From: Hymenobacter citatus
Lineage (GTDB): Bacteria; Bacteroidota; Bacteroidia; Cytophagales; Hymenobacteraceae
Length of the DNA: 64,000 nucleotides
Direction of reading: 5' to 3'
Assembly: GCF_014333615.1 (NCBI RefSeq)
Contig: NZ_JACSCY010000003.1
Span: forward strand, 62,001 to 126,000
The translations under genes and the position numbers were made by a program. Positions 43,276 through 52,779 of this stretch are shown piece after piece. Within the stretch, counting starts at the first letter, position 1. Each line of letters opens with the position of its first letter. Under the pieces are notes generated by a model. The model did no database searches and was not told the DNA's origin. It saw nothing but the letters and a program-made list of their open reading frames with translations.

Positions 43276-43698
43276 CTATTTACTTTTGTCCGAACCAGCA
43301 CAGACACGGCAGTAGAAATATGTGCTACCATCAGCCACGTTATCAGGCATTCCGATAGACAGACTGTCGCCATGGATGCTGTATACCTGGCTACCACCTC
43401 CGCCTCTGATATCCATATTAGCGTTTGATTCGGAGCTGGTTTTAAGCCGGTAGGTGGCTTTGCGCGTCTGCACGTTGCTCTCGTAGTAACACACGCGCCC
43501 CTTCGCGTCAAACTCTATGGCTTCAGGCTTGGCAGGGTCAGCGGCAACATATCCGCCCCAACCATGATACCGGCCAGTCAAAGTCCAACGGCCTACCAGG
43601 TTTTCATCCAGTGGTCCTTCTTCTTTCGTGCAGCCAGCACTTCCCCACAACACTCCCATCAAAGAGGCACACAATGCAATACGTATCTGTGTCTTCAT
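43276..43698 (-). CDS. Small lipoprotein, lipocalin-like
   Basis: 140 residues. The signal peptide ends 'GSAGC', a lipobox, so the mature protein begins with a lipidated Cys near residue 23. The mature part is a small all-beta domain ('NLVGRWTLTGRYHGWGG', 'IEFDAKGRVCYYESN'), a pattern seen in lipocalin-like lipoproteins of this phylum. A C-terminal 'YCRVC' pair of cysteines may form a disulfide. Function is unknown. Codon usage is less GC-rich than its neighbours. Confidence 0.72.
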   Translation of the reverse strand: MKTQIRIALCASLMGVLWGSAGCTKEEGPLDENLVGRWTLTGRYHGWGGYVAADPAKPEAIEFDAKGRVCYYESNVQTRKATYRLKTSSESNANMDIRGGGGSQVYSIHGDSLSIGMPDNVADGSTYFYCRVCAGSDKSK

Positions 43699-43782
43699 CG
43701 CTTATCAGTATAGGTGTAGCGAATGGAGCCCTACTCCCGAAGAGAAGGTTGCATAGTACCCTAAAACATTATGTAACAGCTC

Positions 43783-46407
43783 TTAAAACCCCAACCCAAT
43801 CCGCACGCCCGTCCCTACCCTCTCGCCCGATTGCAGGGCCGTATAGCCATCAATGCGCAGGATGTTGAAGATGTGCTCGATACCCACGCCCAGTTCTACA
43901 TAGTGCCCCGCAGCGCGGGTATGTAAGTAGTTCACCGAAGCCACTTCCTGCCATTTCAGGCGGCGTAGCAGCGGTACTTTGTTCAGGAAAAACCCGTTGA
44001 AATGCTGGTTGTAGTGCGCTTCGAGGTAGGCGCGGCGGGTGCTGTACTGGTAGTAGTCCAGCAGCTGAAACTGTGCAAAGTTGCCCGTCAAAATGGTTTG
44101 GTTGCCGGCAAAGTGGCGGTAGTCCATGAACTGCAGGCGCGGCGAACCTAAGTAGCCACCGCCCGCCACATCGTAGGTACCCGTCCCAAATAGCCCCATC
44201 TGCACGCTCTGCCGGATGCCCGCCGCCAAGCGCGTGTAGCGCACATCGGACCCAAATACCGAGGGCACGCCCTGCAAAAACGTGAAACGGAACTGCGGCT
44301 TGCGGGTGTAGAGGTTCACCTTGCCATCGGGGCGCGACAGGAAGCGCTGGCCGGGCTGGTAGGTAGCGGTCAGCTCCAGGGTGAGGGCCTGGCTGCGGCC
44401 AAAACCCGTATCGACCAACTCGGCGTTGGCGGGCGTGTTGGGCGTGAACGCGCGGCCGGGCACGTCGATGAGCAGGTCGTAGGTGTTATTGAACAGCTCG
44501 CGCCGGTCGTAGTAGTTCACGGCGCCGCGCACGGTCAGGCCGTTGGTGATTTCGGTGAGATAGGCCACCTCGGCCCCACGCCGCTGGTAGAGCTTGGCGT
44601 AGTTGCGGTTGCGCAGCAGCGTATAGGCCGAGTTGATGAAGGGTGTAAGCTGGGTGTTTTCGGCGAAGTTTTCCACCGTGCGGCCTACCTGCACGGTAAG
44701 GCGACGCAGCACCACCGGGTCCAGCTGCCAGTCTATTTGCGCCGAGGGGCTCAGTAGCTTCGCTGCAAAACCGTAGCGGATGATGGGCGTGAACTGAAAG
44801 CGCCGCCGGTCATCGGTATCCTGGGTGTAGGTGGCTTCGGCATTGGCTACCACACCCTCTACCGTATTGTATTGCAGGATGTTGAACACCGGCCGCACGT
44901 ACAGGCGGCGCTTGGCGAACGTGTTATTATGCGTGTAGCCGCTGAGCAGCAGCTTGCCTACCCCTAGCTCGTTGCGCTTGCGGTCCAGCGAGTCCTGGTA
45001 GGGGCGCGAGTTGCGCACCACCTCGGTGCTGTCCTTCACGTGGTAATCCAACTGTTCTTCCTCCGTGAGGGGCACCGGGCGCGCCTCGTTCCAGAAGGCC
45101 GAGTCGCGGTTGGTGGCACCGGCTTCTACCCGCTGAATCTCGCCGCGGCGCAAGGGCTCCACAATGCCCAGCGCGGTGTTGATAGAGTCGGCGTTGCTGC
45201 GGCGCAGGCGTTGCTTCACCTTCTGATTAAGACCGCGCAGGGTAGGGCGCTGCTTGCGTACATCGGCCACAGTTTCGCGCTCCACGGGGGCGTTGGCCAC
45301 GGGCTCCGGCGCGGGCGGCGCAGCCACTTGCTGGGGCGTGGAGTAAGTAGGCACTACGCTGTAATTCGACAGCACCGCCGTGGCGTTGGCGCTACCCTTA
45401 AACCCGAACGCCTCAAACGTAGCCGTAGCTTTCTGCGACTGAATCACCCACACCCCAGAGGGCCCCGGCGCGGGCATAAACTGCTGCTCCAGGTGCACGT
45501 GGTCGACGTACTCCAATTGGGCACTTTTATCGAGGTCGAGCGACACAGAGTAGAGCCGCCACGTGCCGTCAATCAGGTAGATGAAGCCCGAAAACGCCGG
45601 ATCGGCGCGGCGGCGCGGCGTCACGCGGATTTTGTGAATCAGCAAGTTGCCCTGCTGGGTAGAGCCCACCAACTCGTACTGATAGAACAGCATGGCGTTG
45701 CTGGCAATCGGCGACACAAAGCCGCGCTGGGAGAAGCTACTTTTCAGCAGGTTGCTGTAAAAATTCAGTCCCTTGCCGGCGCTGGCAATGTTGAAACTAA
45801 CGCGCTTGGAATCACCACTTACGCGACTCGACAGCATCTTTTCCTGAATGACGTTGGGCTGGCGGAAGGTGATGTCGGAAATGGTTTCGGAGAGGTAGAA
45901 GATACCCGGTTTGATGTCGGGCCCAATCTTGACGAGGCCCAGCACCTTACCCGGCACGTCGGAAAGGCGGCCTAGAGCTTTCACGTAGAGGCGGGCCCGG
46001 TAGGCGGCCACTTCCCGCTCGTGGTAGCGCCGCCAGTTGATGGCTTGCTGCACCAGGGCGTAGGCCGGGTCGCGGTCGGAGGCGCGCACCACTACCTCGT
46101 TGAGCTGGTAGTTTTCGGGCGTGAGCTGCACGTTGAGCACCGTGGCGGTGTCGCCGCCGGCCACGCGCACGGTTTGCAGGCGCGGCTTGAAGCCGACGTA
46201 CTGGAACACCAGCTCGTACTGGCCCGGCTCCAGGCGCAGCTGGTAACGACCCTGCTCGTTGGTGGCGGTGCTGGTAGTCGTGGCGCGCACGGCCACGTTG
46301 GCAAAAGCCAGCGGCTGGTTTTGCGTATCCGTCACGAGGCCACGCACAATGCCTGCCCGTGCCGACAACTCAGTCACCATCAATAATACAAGCAGCAGGT
46401 AGCGCAT
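43783..46407 (-). CDS. DUF5686 / carboxypeptidase-regulatory-like outer-membrane protein
   Basis: 874 residues from the ATG at 46407 ('MRYLLLVLLMVTELSARAG'); the open frame to 46515 is not needed. Signal peptide to about 18; CarboxypepD_reg-like Ig fold about 20-100 ('GLVTDTQNQPLAFANVAV', 'NEQGRYQL'); then the long DUF5686 region with many barrel-like strands, ending 'GERVGTGVRIGLGF'. The fold suggests an outer-membrane barrel distantly like TonB-dependent receptors but without a plug. Function is unknown. Divergent from recX. Confidence 0.82.
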   Translation of the reverse strand: MRYLLLVLLMVTELSARAGIVRGLVTDTQNQPLAFANVAVRATTTSTATNEQGRYQLRLEPGQYELVFQYVGFKPRLQTVRVAGGDTATVLNVQLTPENYQLNEVVVRASDRDPAYALVQQAINWRRYHEREVAAYRARLYVKALGRLSDVPGKVLGLVKIGPDIKPGIFYLSETISDITFRQPNVIQEKMLSSRVSGDSKRVSFNIASAGKGLNFYSNLLKSSFSQRGFVSPIASNAMLFYQYELVGSTQQGNLLIHKIRVTPRRRADPAFSGFIYLIDGTWRLYSVSLDLDKSAQLEYVDHVHLEQQFMPAPGPSGVWVIQSQKATATFEAFGFKGSANATAVLSNYSVVPTYSTPQQVAAPPAPEPVANAPVERETVADVRKQRPTLRGLNQKVKQRLRRSNADSINTALGIVEPLRRGEIQRVEAGATNRDSAFWNEARPVPLTEEEQLDYHVKDSTEVVRNSRPYQDSLDRKRNELGVGKLLLSGYTHNNTFAKRRLYVRPVFNILQYNTVEGVVANAEATYTQDTDDRRRFQFTPIIRYGFAAKLLSPSAQIDWQLDPVVLRRLTVQVGRTVENFAENTQLTPFINSAYTLLRNRNYAKLYQRRGAEVAYLTEITNGLTVRGAVNYYDRRELFNNTYDLLIDVPGRAFTPNTPANAELVDTGFGRSQALTLELTATYQPGQRFLSRPDGKVNLYTRKPQFRFTFLQGVPSVFGSDVRYTRLAAGIRQSVQMGLFGTGTYDVAGGGYLGSPRLQFMDYRHFAGNQTILTGNFAQFQLLDYYQYSTRRAYLEAHYNQHFNGFFLNKVPLLRRLKWQEVASVNYLHTRAAGHYVELGVGIEHIFNILRIDGYTALQSGERVGTGVRIGLGF

Positions 46408-46567
46408 CAACTTTTGCAATAAACACGGGAACTGTGAAGATAGAGGGATTTTGCCAGGCAAAGGTTGCCTGTTGTTCCCGCGCTGCTCATTTATGCAACG
46501 TAGTGCTCTCGACATCGGAACGCGGCCCGTACTATCCTCGTTATCTTACCAATTCTTATTCTTCTGC

Positions 46568-47071
46568 ATGTATCAACCCGATAAGAAACCGAAAACCTAC
46601 ACGCCCGGCGAAGCGCTGCACAAGATTGCCTCTTTCTGTGCCTATCAGGAACGTACGTTTAAGGAAACCGAAAGTAAACTGCGCGGCTACGGCCTGACTG
46701 AAGACGAGGCCGGCGAAATCATCATTAAGCTCAGCCGCGAAAACCTGCTCGACGAGGAGCGCTACGCTCGCAGCTACGTGCGTGGCCACTACCGCCAGAA
46801 AAAGTGGGGGCGCCGCCGCATCACGCAGGAGCTGAAGCAGAAAGGCTTGTCGGACTTCTGCATCAAAGCTGGCCTGAAGGAAATCGACGGCGACGAATAC
46901 TACCAGAACCTCACCGACTTGGTAGAGAAAAAAGATGCTCAGGAAAAAGAGCCGAATCCACGCAAGCGCCGCCTCAAACTCACGCAGTATCTTACCCTGA
47001 AAGGCTACGAATCAGACCTGATCCGCATGGCGTTGGATGATTTGGGTAGAGAGCCGGATGAGGATGAGTAG
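46568..47071 (+). CDS. recX: Regulatory protein RecX
   Basis: 167 residues from the ATG at 46568 ('MYQPDKKPKTYTPGEAL'). RecX proteins bind RecA filaments and modulate recombination. Helical-repeat hallmarks: 'ERTFKETESKLRGYG', 'LLDEERYARSYVRGHYRQKK', 'WGRRRITQELKQKGL' and 'KLTQYLTLKGYESDLI'. The acidic C-terminus (EPDEDE) is usual. It is not next to recA. The frame is open to 46451, but this part shows no family resemblance. Confidence 0.88.
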   Translation: MYQPDKKPKTYTPGEALHKIASFCAYQERTFKETESKLRGYGLTEDEAGEIIIKLSRENLLDEERYARSYVRGHYRQKKWGRRRITQELKQKGLSDFCIKAGLKEIDGDEYYQNLTDLVEKKDAQEKEPNPRKRRLKLTQYLTLKGYESDLIRMALDDLGREPDEDE

Positions 47072-47089
47072 GATAAGGTATAATAATGC

Positions 47090-47117
47090 GTCATGCTGAG
47101 CGGAGTCGAAGCATGAC
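47090..47117. repeat. REP-like inverted repeat (GTCATGCT...AGCATGAC)
   Basis: 8-bp arms around GAGCGGAGTCGA. It shares ATGACAGACG (47113-47122) with 27256-27265. It is in the 133-bp gap between convergent recX and DUF4230 genes, near the REP-like half at 47162-47184. Confidence 0.7.
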
Positions 47118-47161
47118 AGACGAACTTCACCCTACCCCCTCCATTGCCCAACCACGCGAAC

Positions 47162-47184
47162 GGGCGGCTGCAAGCCGTCCCTAC
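47162..47184. repeat. Half copy of the GGGCGGCTGCAAGCC repeat
   Basis: GGGCGGCTGCAAGCCGTCCC followed by TACG; itself a hairpin (GGGCGGCT, GCA, AGCCGTCCC with one mismatch). The same word forms both arms of the element at 61254-61348. Confidence 0.7.
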
Positions 47185-47204
47185 GTCGTTCCTGCTCTCC
47201 TGCC

Positions 47205-47837
47205 CTATCGCCTCGCGGGCGCCTGCGGGGGGGCGGTTTGCTGCGTGAGCACTACGCGGCGGCCGGTGAGAGTTTCCAGCATGGGACGCAGAATTTTCTG
47301 AGCATTTTGCTGGGTTTGGGCCAGAATACCCGATTGCAGGGCGGCGCGGCGCACGTTGGCTTCAGCGTATTTGTAGGCCGCGTCCACCAGCTCGGCATCC
47401 TGAAAATAGCCGTTTTCGATGGAATACACCTTGCTCTTGGTATGATCTATTTGCCAGGTGCAGAGTTGTGCGGGGGGTAGCGCTACCCGCACTATAGAGT
47501 CGCCGACAAAGACCACATCCTGCGGGCGCACTTTCTGCAAATCGAGGCAGCCAATGGCATTGCCAGCCACAATGAGAGCTACCTTGGCGTTGGGCAGAAA
47601 GCGGGAATATTCCTTTTTATACTCCACTACGTCTTTAAACTGGTAGCGCACTAGCTCCAAGCGGCCTAATCCCTCAATCTTTTCCAGCACCGTGTTGTGC
47701 GTCACAGTGATTTTGGGCTCCATATCCAGCGGGTTTTTGCCCCAATCGTCCAGGGTAGGCTTCACTTTATCCCACAAAAACCAACCTAACGCTACTAAGA
47801 ACAACAACGGCAACAGGCGGCGAAGCAAACGAATCAT
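47205..47837 (-). CDS. DUF4230 domain membrane-anchored protein
   Basis: 210 residues from the ATG at 47837 ('MIRLLRRLLPLLFLVALGWF'); an earlier start to 47978 would add an unrelated tail. One N-terminal membrane helix (about 7-24) precedes a soluble domain with 'HNTVLEKIEGLGRLELVRYQ' and 'LPNAKVALIVAGNAIGCLDL', typical of DUF4230. The C-terminus is Gln/Pro-rich (PPQAPARR). Function is unknown. It is 150 bp downstream of the ACC-deaminase-like gene on the same strand. Confidence 0.82.
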   Translation of the reverse strand: MIRLLRRLLPLLFLVALGWFLWDKVKPTLDDWGKNPLDMEPKITVTHNTVLEKIEGLGRLELVRYQFKDVVEYKKEYSRFLPNAKVALIVAGNAIGCLDLQKVRPQDVVFVGDSIVRVALPPAQLCTWQIDHTKSKVYSIENGYFQDAELVDAAYKYAEANVRRAALQSGILAQTQQNAQKILRPMLETLTGRRVVLTQQTAPPQAPARR

Positions 47838-47987
47838 GCGGGGCGGGAGTAGATTTATAGCTAAGGTTGCGCTAGTAACGATAATTCGGCCGGAAAGGTC
47901 CAGATAGGCGCACAAACCGGGTGGTTGATTCCGTTGCGCAAAATGGCTCCGGCGCCTTTTCGGTAGCACACTATACAACCTGCTTCC

Positions 47988-48923
47988 CTACCCTACCGTC
48001 GGCCACCACGCGCTACGGCTTTCAAACCGCTGCCGGAAACCCTGCCAGCCCTGCAACCCACCCGTATGCACCGCCACTACCGTACTGCCCGGTGCAAAGT
48101 AATCCTGTTCCAGCAAATCCAGAATGGCGTAGAGCAGCTTACCAGTATACAGCGGGTCGAGCAGCACCCCGTGCCGCGTTTGGAACTGCCGAATAAACGC
48201 CATCAGTTCGGCAGAGTAGGCAGCATAGCCCCCTAGGTGGTAGCTGGTGTGCAGTTGCCAGTTGGTATAGGTAGCACCAGTGTCTGCGTGCGTTAGCGCG
48301 TCGATATCCGCACGCAGGAAGTCGGCATTTTTCAGGGCGGCTACGCCTACGGCTTGCCGCGTGCCGGCCAGGCCAGTAAGCAGCCCCGCGAGGGTACCGC
48401 CCGTACCGCAGGCCACGCAGAGGTAGTCGAAATCCGTTTTGGCGGCCAGCTCCGCTACCAGCTCGGCGCAGCCGGGTAAGGCTAGCGCGTTGGAGCCACC
48501 TTCGGGAATCACGTAGGCCGGTCCTACCTCTTGTAGCAACTCTGCCAGCACTTCTGGCTCAGTTTTGCGGCGATAGGTAGCGCGGTCGAGGTAGCGGAGC
48601 TGCATGCCGTGGGCCTGCGCCCCGGCCAAGGTAGGGTTGAGCGGCAGTGTAGGCTCACCACGCACTACCCCTACCGTTTGGAAGCCATGCAGGGGACCAG
48701 CCGCGGCCACGGCAGCCAGGTGGTTGGAGTAGGCTCCACCAAAGGTCAGCAGCGTATCATGACCGAGGCGGTGGGCTTCCAGTAGGTTGTACTTGAGCTT
48801 GCGCCACTTGTTACCGGGTAGGGCCGGGTGCGCCAGATCGTCGCGCAGCAAGAGCAGTCGAATGTTGTGCCGGGCGGCAGCGGGCTCTAAAAGCGTAACA
48901 AGTGGTGAAAAAGCGTGTGTCAT
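47988..48923 (-). CDS. ACC deaminase / D-cysteine desulfhydrase-like PLP enzyme
   Basis: 311 residues from the ATG at 48923 ('MTHAFSPLVTLLE'). Fold type II PLP enzyme; the Schiff-base lysine is in 'LPGNKWRKLKYNLLEA', with 'FGGAYSNHLAAVAAAG' and the phosphate loop 'CGTGGTLAGLL'. Family members degrade 1-aminocyclopropane-1-carboxylate or D-cysteine to ammonia, a keto acid, and sulfide in the latter case; sequence alone does not decide. The start lies next to a TTCAC-rich run (48927-48946) that resembles one arm of the 26555 repeat. Confidence 0.87.
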   Translation of the reverse strand: MTHAFSPLVTLLEPAAARHNIRLLLLRDDLAHPALPGNKWRKLKYNLLEAHRLGHDTLLTFGGAYSNHLAAVAAAGPLHGFQTVGVVRGEPTLPLNPTLAGAQAHGMQLRYLDRATYRRKTEPEVLAELLQEVGPAYVIPEGGSNALALPGCAELVAELAAKTDFDYLCVACGTGGTLAGLLTGLAGTRQAVGVAALKNADFLRADIDALTHADTGATYTNWQLHTSYHLGGYAAYSAELMAFIRQFQTRHGVLLDPLYTGKLLYAILDLLEQDYFAPGSTVVAVHTGGLQGWQGFRQRFESRSAWWPTVG

Positions 48924-48926
48924 TCG

Positions 48927-48946
48927 CAAACTCACAACTTCACTAC
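48927..48946. repeat. Solo TTCAC-rich arm before the ACC-deaminase-like gene
   Basis: CAAACTCACAACTTCACTAC resembles the right arm of the 26555-26665 element (CAAACTCACCATTTCACTAC). It is in the 25-bp gap between two minus-strand genes. No perfect opposite arm is present. Confidence 0.5.
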
Positions 48947-48948
48947 GT

Positions 48949-51504
48949 CTACGCCATCAGCAAATCATCCGATACGGCATCGGGTGTGGGCTGGCGGCGC
49001 ACGGCGTACACGATGCCGCCTACCAACAGCACGACCAGCAGAATAGAAGAAATCAGCGAGATAGTGTTGCCGATGGAGTACGCGCTGGGCTCGAATTTAA
49101 ACTCGATAGTGTGCTGACCGGCCGGCACCTGCATAGCACGCAGCACGTAATTGGCGCGCACGTAGGGTGCAGGCTTGCCGTCGATAAAGGCGTTCCAGCC
49201 ATCCTTGTAGTAGATTTCGGAGAACACCACGAAGCCCGGCTGGGTCGCGTTGTAGGTATACTTCAGCTCGTCGGGCGAGTAGGCAGTGAGCTTGATGGTA
49301 GAGCCCGCCGTGAGGTAGGAGGTTTCCGCTAGCGGAAATTTGCTTACATCCACCACCGCCGTAGTGGCCGGGTTGAAGCTGCTGAGGGCATTGATTTCCT
49401 GATCAGGCGACTGTACTTTCTCAATGTCGCTCACAAACCAGGCGTTGCCCAGGGCGGCGGGGTTGCGCTGCACTTGCTCCGTTTGCCCAGCCTGCTGCGG
49501 CGGCATAATGATATAGCGCGTATTCAGCATATTAAGCACCTGAATGTTGTTGCGCGCAATCTGCCACTCGTACAAATCCTGATAGCGGCGCAGCTTGGCG
49601 CCGTGGTAGCCACCAATACTCTTGTGGAAATAAGAGGTGTTGGCCTCCTGGAAAGGCGCCTGTAGATTAAACACCCGGAAGCTCAGATCTTTATCCTGCA
49701 AAATCTGCTGATCGGCGGCCGTAGGAACAAACTGTTGGGCCACAGTACCGCGCTGGAAGTTACTGTCGTTGAGGTAGCGCTTGTCGGCACCCCACAGGTC
49801 CACCAGCGTAAGTAGGCCTACTAGGGCCGCTGCTACCGTCGCCGTGATTTTGCGCTGCAAGAACATCCATAGTACTCCGCCCGCAAAGGCGATGAACAGG
49901 ATGGAGCGCAGCACATCAGTATGCATCAGCGAGGCGCGGTCTTGGCGCAAAGCATCCAGCGGGAAGCCCTGCTGCTGCAATTGCGTATCGATAGGCGCTG
50001 AGAAATCCAGCCCTAGCCCTACTAAGTAGGCCAGTACGCACACGCCAATGGTGCTGCCCACGGCATAGAGTAGCTTGCGCTTGAGGTCGGCGGTTTCGGG
50101 AGTTTCTACCTTAGGTTGTGGCAGGCCGGGACGGGTAGCCGCCGGAGCCATCACACGGGCGCGCAGCACCCGCGCCAGTGCCAGCACCGCCAGCAATGGC
50201 ATAGCCAGCTGGGCAATTACCAACGCCATCGACACCGACCGGAATTTGTTATAAGCCGGGAAGTAGTCGAACATCAGGTTGTTGAACGTCTCGAAGTTTT
50301 TGCCCCAGGCCAGAATAATCGATAGGATGGTAGCCACCAGCAACCAGGTGCGCGTGCGGCGGTCGGCCACAAATAAGCCCAGCACAAACAGCATGCATAC
50401 AATGGCACCCACGTATACCGGGCCGCTGGTGATAGGCTGCGCGCCCCAATAAAGCGGCAACTGCTGCAAGTACTCGTGTAGCTGCACGGGCGGCACACCC
50501 AGGCCGCCTAGGGCTTGTGCCGTGGCCGAACTTTCGCTCAGAGCGCCCGACGATGCGCCACCGTAGTAGTTAGGAATCAGCAGGGTGATGGTTTCGCCTA
50601 CCCCGTAGCTCCACCCAAAGGCATAGTCCCGGTCGAGGCCAGAGCCGCTGGGGGCGTCCTCACTCGCGGCAGGCTGGCCGGGCGCAGTAGGTGGCGCCTT
50701 CGTCAGCTCCGACTTACCACGGATAGAGTATTTGCCGTACTCGGCCGTGGTGTAGAGGCGGCCAAAGCTCACGCCTACCGCCAGCAGCGCCGCCACGCCT
50801 AGTAGGGCCGTGCGGGTAAAGAAGTCTTTCAGGCGGTTTTCTTTCACGGCAGCCACCAGCTCCACAATACCAAACACCAGCACCAGCAGCAGCAGGTAGT
50901 AGGTGATTTGCAGGTGGTTGGAGCGCACATTCATGGTCAGGCCCAGCGCAAACAGCCCGGCCCCCAGCCACTTATTGCGCCGAAACGCCATCAATAGCCC
51001 CGCCAGTACCAGCGGCGCATAGGCCAACGACAACGACTTGGTGTTGTGCCCCGCCGCCAGAATAATGAGGTTGTAGCTGGTGAAACCCAAGGCAATGGCT
51101 CCTACCGTGGCTACCAATGGCCGTACGCCCAGCACCACAAACAACACGTAGCCGCAGAGCAACGTCAGAAACAGGTTGGCTACCACAGCCGGCAAACCCA
51201 GCGTAAATAGCTGGTGCAAGTAGATGGATAGGTCACCGGGGAAGCGGGTGCTGATGAGGTAGGTAGGCATGCCGGAGAACATGGAGTTCGTCCAGAGAGC
51301 TTCCTTGCCCGTCACCTCACGGTACTGCGCCGCTTCGTGGGCGCCACCCTGAAACTGCACAATGTCGTGCTGCGCCAGGCTTTTGCCTTCAAACAGAATC
51401 GGGGCGAAGTACACGGCCACCAGTACCAGAAAGAATACCACCGCCAGCAAGTGCGGCAGTACGCGGCGCCACAACGGCGCGGGAGCGGGAGAAACAGTAG
51501 TCAT
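48949..51504 (-). CDS. YfhO-family membrane protein
   Basis: 851 residues with about 12-13 hydrophobic helices. A periplasmic loop near the N-terminus carries 'EALWTNSMFSGMPTYLIS', which resembles a GT-C glycosyltransferase-type loop with an aromatic patch. A long soluble C-terminal domain (about 600-800) precedes the last helix ('IGNTISLISSILLVVLLVGG'). YfhO proteins are linked to glycosylation of lipid-linked polymers in Firmicutes; in Bacteroidota the role is not known to me. DUF4834 and FkbM genes follow upstream on the same strand. Confidence 0.85.
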   Translation of the reverse strand: MTTVSPAPAPLWRRVLPHLLAVVFFLVLVAVYFAPILFEGKSLAQHDIVQFQGGAHEAAQYREVTGKEALWTNSMFSGMPTYLISTRFPGDLSIYLHQLFTLGLPAVVANLFLTLLCGYVLFVVLGVRPLVATVGAIALGFTSYNLIILAAGHNTKSLSLAYAPLVLAGLLMAFRRNKWLGAGLFALGLTMNVRSNHLQITYYLLLLVLVFGIVELVAAVKENRLKDFFTRTALLGVAALLAVGVSFGRLYTTAEYGKYSIRGKSELTKAPPTAPGQPAASEDAPSGSGLDRDYAFGWSYGVGETITLLIPNYYGGASSGALSESSATAQALGGLGVPPVQLHEYLQQLPLYWGAQPITSGPVYVGAIVCMLFVLGLFVADRRTRTWLLVATILSIILAWGKNFETFNNLMFDYFPAYNKFRSVSMALVIAQLAMPLLAVLALARVLRARVMAPAATRPGLPQPKVETPETADLKRKLLYAVGSTIGVCVLAYLVGLGLDFSAPIDTQLQQQGFPLDALRQDRASLMHTDVLRSILFIAFAGGVLWMFLQRKITATVAAALVGLLTLVDLWGADKRYLNDSNFQRGTVAQQFVPTAADQQILQDKDLSFRVFNLQAPFQEANTSYFHKSIGGYHGAKLRRYQDLYEWQIARNNIQVLNMLNTRYIIMPPQQAGQTEQVQRNPAALGNAWFVSDIEKVQSPDQEINALSSFNPATTAVVDVSKFPLAETSYLTAGSTIKLTAYSPDELKYTYNATQPGFVVFSEIYYKDGWNAFIDGKPAPYVRANYVLRAMQVPAGQHTIEFKFEPSAYSIGNTISLISSILLVVLLVGGIVYAVRRQPTPDAVSDDLLMA

Positions 51505-51595
51505 CCGAGGAAGAAAGAAGCCTGATACGCCCGCCCGGCCCCCCGGCCCGGCGAAGCAGCCCCGAAGGTAGAATGTTTATTTCATTTAGTAAGGA

Positions 51596-51642
51596 CTGTG
51601 CCCCCGCCAGCAACCACAAACGGGTTGCCAACGGGGGCACAG
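51596..51642 (-). terminator. Terminator between DUF4834 and yfhO-like genes
   Basis: Arms CTGTGCCCCCG (51596-51606) and complement (51632-51642), with a 3-by-3 internal loop and a second stem GCAACC/GGTTGC inside. It lies 30 bp past the DUF4834 stop, in the 168-bp gap to yfhO. Confidence 0.65.
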
Positions 51643-51671
51643 CCTTATCTATCGGCTACACAGCTAAGTGG

Positions 51672-51953
51672 CTATTTCACTTCTTCAAAATCAACGTATT
51701 CGCCACCCTTAAAGTCTTTGTCGCCCGCTTTGGCAGTTTTTGGCGGCACGTAATCGACGCGCACCTGGCCGGGCGCGGGCGGGGGCGACGACGGCCGGGG
51801 CTGCCCAAATGGGGCTTGTTGGCCAAACGCGTCGCCGTAGCGCCGGGCGTGCTTTTGCAGAAAGCGGCCTACTACGAAGCGCAGTACCAGCGGCACCACG
51901 TAGCGAACCAGGAAAAAGAAAACGAAGAGGAAAAGCAGGAATTTGCCCATCAA
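51672..51953 (-). CDS. DUF4834 family protein
   Basis: 93 residues with one N-terminal membrane helix (about 4-28, 'FLLFLFVFFFLVRYVVPLVL') and a cytoplasmic tail rich in Pro and charged residues, ending 'GGEYVDFEEVK', which is the family end. The start may be the first ATG at 51953 or the second at 51950. Function is unknown. It begins 15 bp after the FkbM gene and is probably co-transcribed. Confidence 0.78.
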   Translation of the reverse strand: MMGKFLLFLFVFFFLVRYVVPLVLRFVVGRFLQKHARRYGDAFGQQAPFGQPRPSSPPPAPGQVRVDYVPPKTAKAGDKDFKGGEYVDFEEVK

Positions 51954-51968
51954 TACAAAAACACCCGG

Positions 51969-52730
51969 CTATACCGCCGTGGGGGTAGGTTGAAAGTAAA
52001 AGTCGGCCGTGACGGCGCTGGTGAGCTGCGCCGCCGAGCACGGTACCAATTCCAAACGCTCGGAGAGCACAAATGGTTTATAGCCCAGGCCGGCCAGCAC
52101 AGCTACTACCTTTTGGCGGTTTTCCAGGCCATTTAGCTCGGTTTGGATCAGAGGCTGAAAGCGGCGCAACGTGGCTTGCAAGTTCGCAAACACCTCTGAT
52201 TCAAACCCTTCCACATCACACTTTATGAAGTCGAGGCGGGTGAGGTCGCGCAGCAGCTCATCAGGTACGCGCATGGGCACCTCGTAGGTGCGAGCGTAGT
52301 GCTCGTGAGGGTTACTGCTGGCTACCTTAGTCATGCCGTGGTGCAACAGGCCGTGACGCTCGGGCGTGCCCATTTGCACCACTTGGTTTTGCCCACCCAA
52401 GGCATAGGGCAGCAGCGTCAGATTATCAAATCCGCTCAGCTTCACGTTATCCTTCCAGATGGCTTGGAAATCGGGAATGGGCTCCACAGCCAGTATCCTA
52501 CCCTCTGGGCCTACCAGCCGCGACAGGGCTACGGAGTAGTACCCCAGGTTGGCCCCAATATCTAGGCAAACGAAGCCCGGCTTTATGAGCTTTTGCAGGA
52601 AAAATAGCTCTGGGTACTTCTTCTTACCCCACCCCGCGCCCACCAGCCGCAAATACACGCGGCTTACCAGACGAATGTAGCGCTCGAAGCCCAGCGCCCG
52701 CACCAGCAGTTTACGGAGTTGTTTCATCAC
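51969..52730 (-). CDS. FkbM family methyltransferase
   Basis: 253 residues. The SAM-binding motif is 'VCLDIGANLGYYSVALSRLV' with 'VEPIPDFQA'; the second conserved acidic region 'FIKCDVEGFESEVF' is the FkbM signature. Family members add O-methyl groups to sugars or polyketides; the substrate here is unknown. Its presence near the YfhO gene allows a role in envelope polysaccharide modification, which is inference. The first 15 residues are basic ('MMKQLRKLLVRALGFERYI'). Confidence 0.9.
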   Translation of the reverse strand: MMKQLRKLLVRALGFERYIRLVSRVYLRLVGAGWGKKKYPELFFLQKLIKPGFVCLDIGANLGYYSVALSRLVGPEGRILAVEPIPDFQAIWKDNVKLSGFDNLTLLPYALGGQNQVVQMGTPERHGLLHHGMTKVASSNPHEHYARTYEVPMRVPDELLRDLTRLDFIKCDVEGFESEVFANLQATLRRFQPLIQTELNGLENRQKVVAVLAGLGYKPFVLSERLELVPCSAAQLTSAVTADFYFQPTPTAV

Positions 52731-52779
52731 GCAGCAAAGATGCCGGAAAGTGCCGGAACGTCAAGGCCAGCCTACTGCA

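Noticed and set aside
43783..46515. Antisense open frame at 45040-45975 over the DUF5686 gene
   Set aside because: It is His/Arg/Gly-biased, a shadow of GC-rich coding on the other strand, without a promoter or domain.
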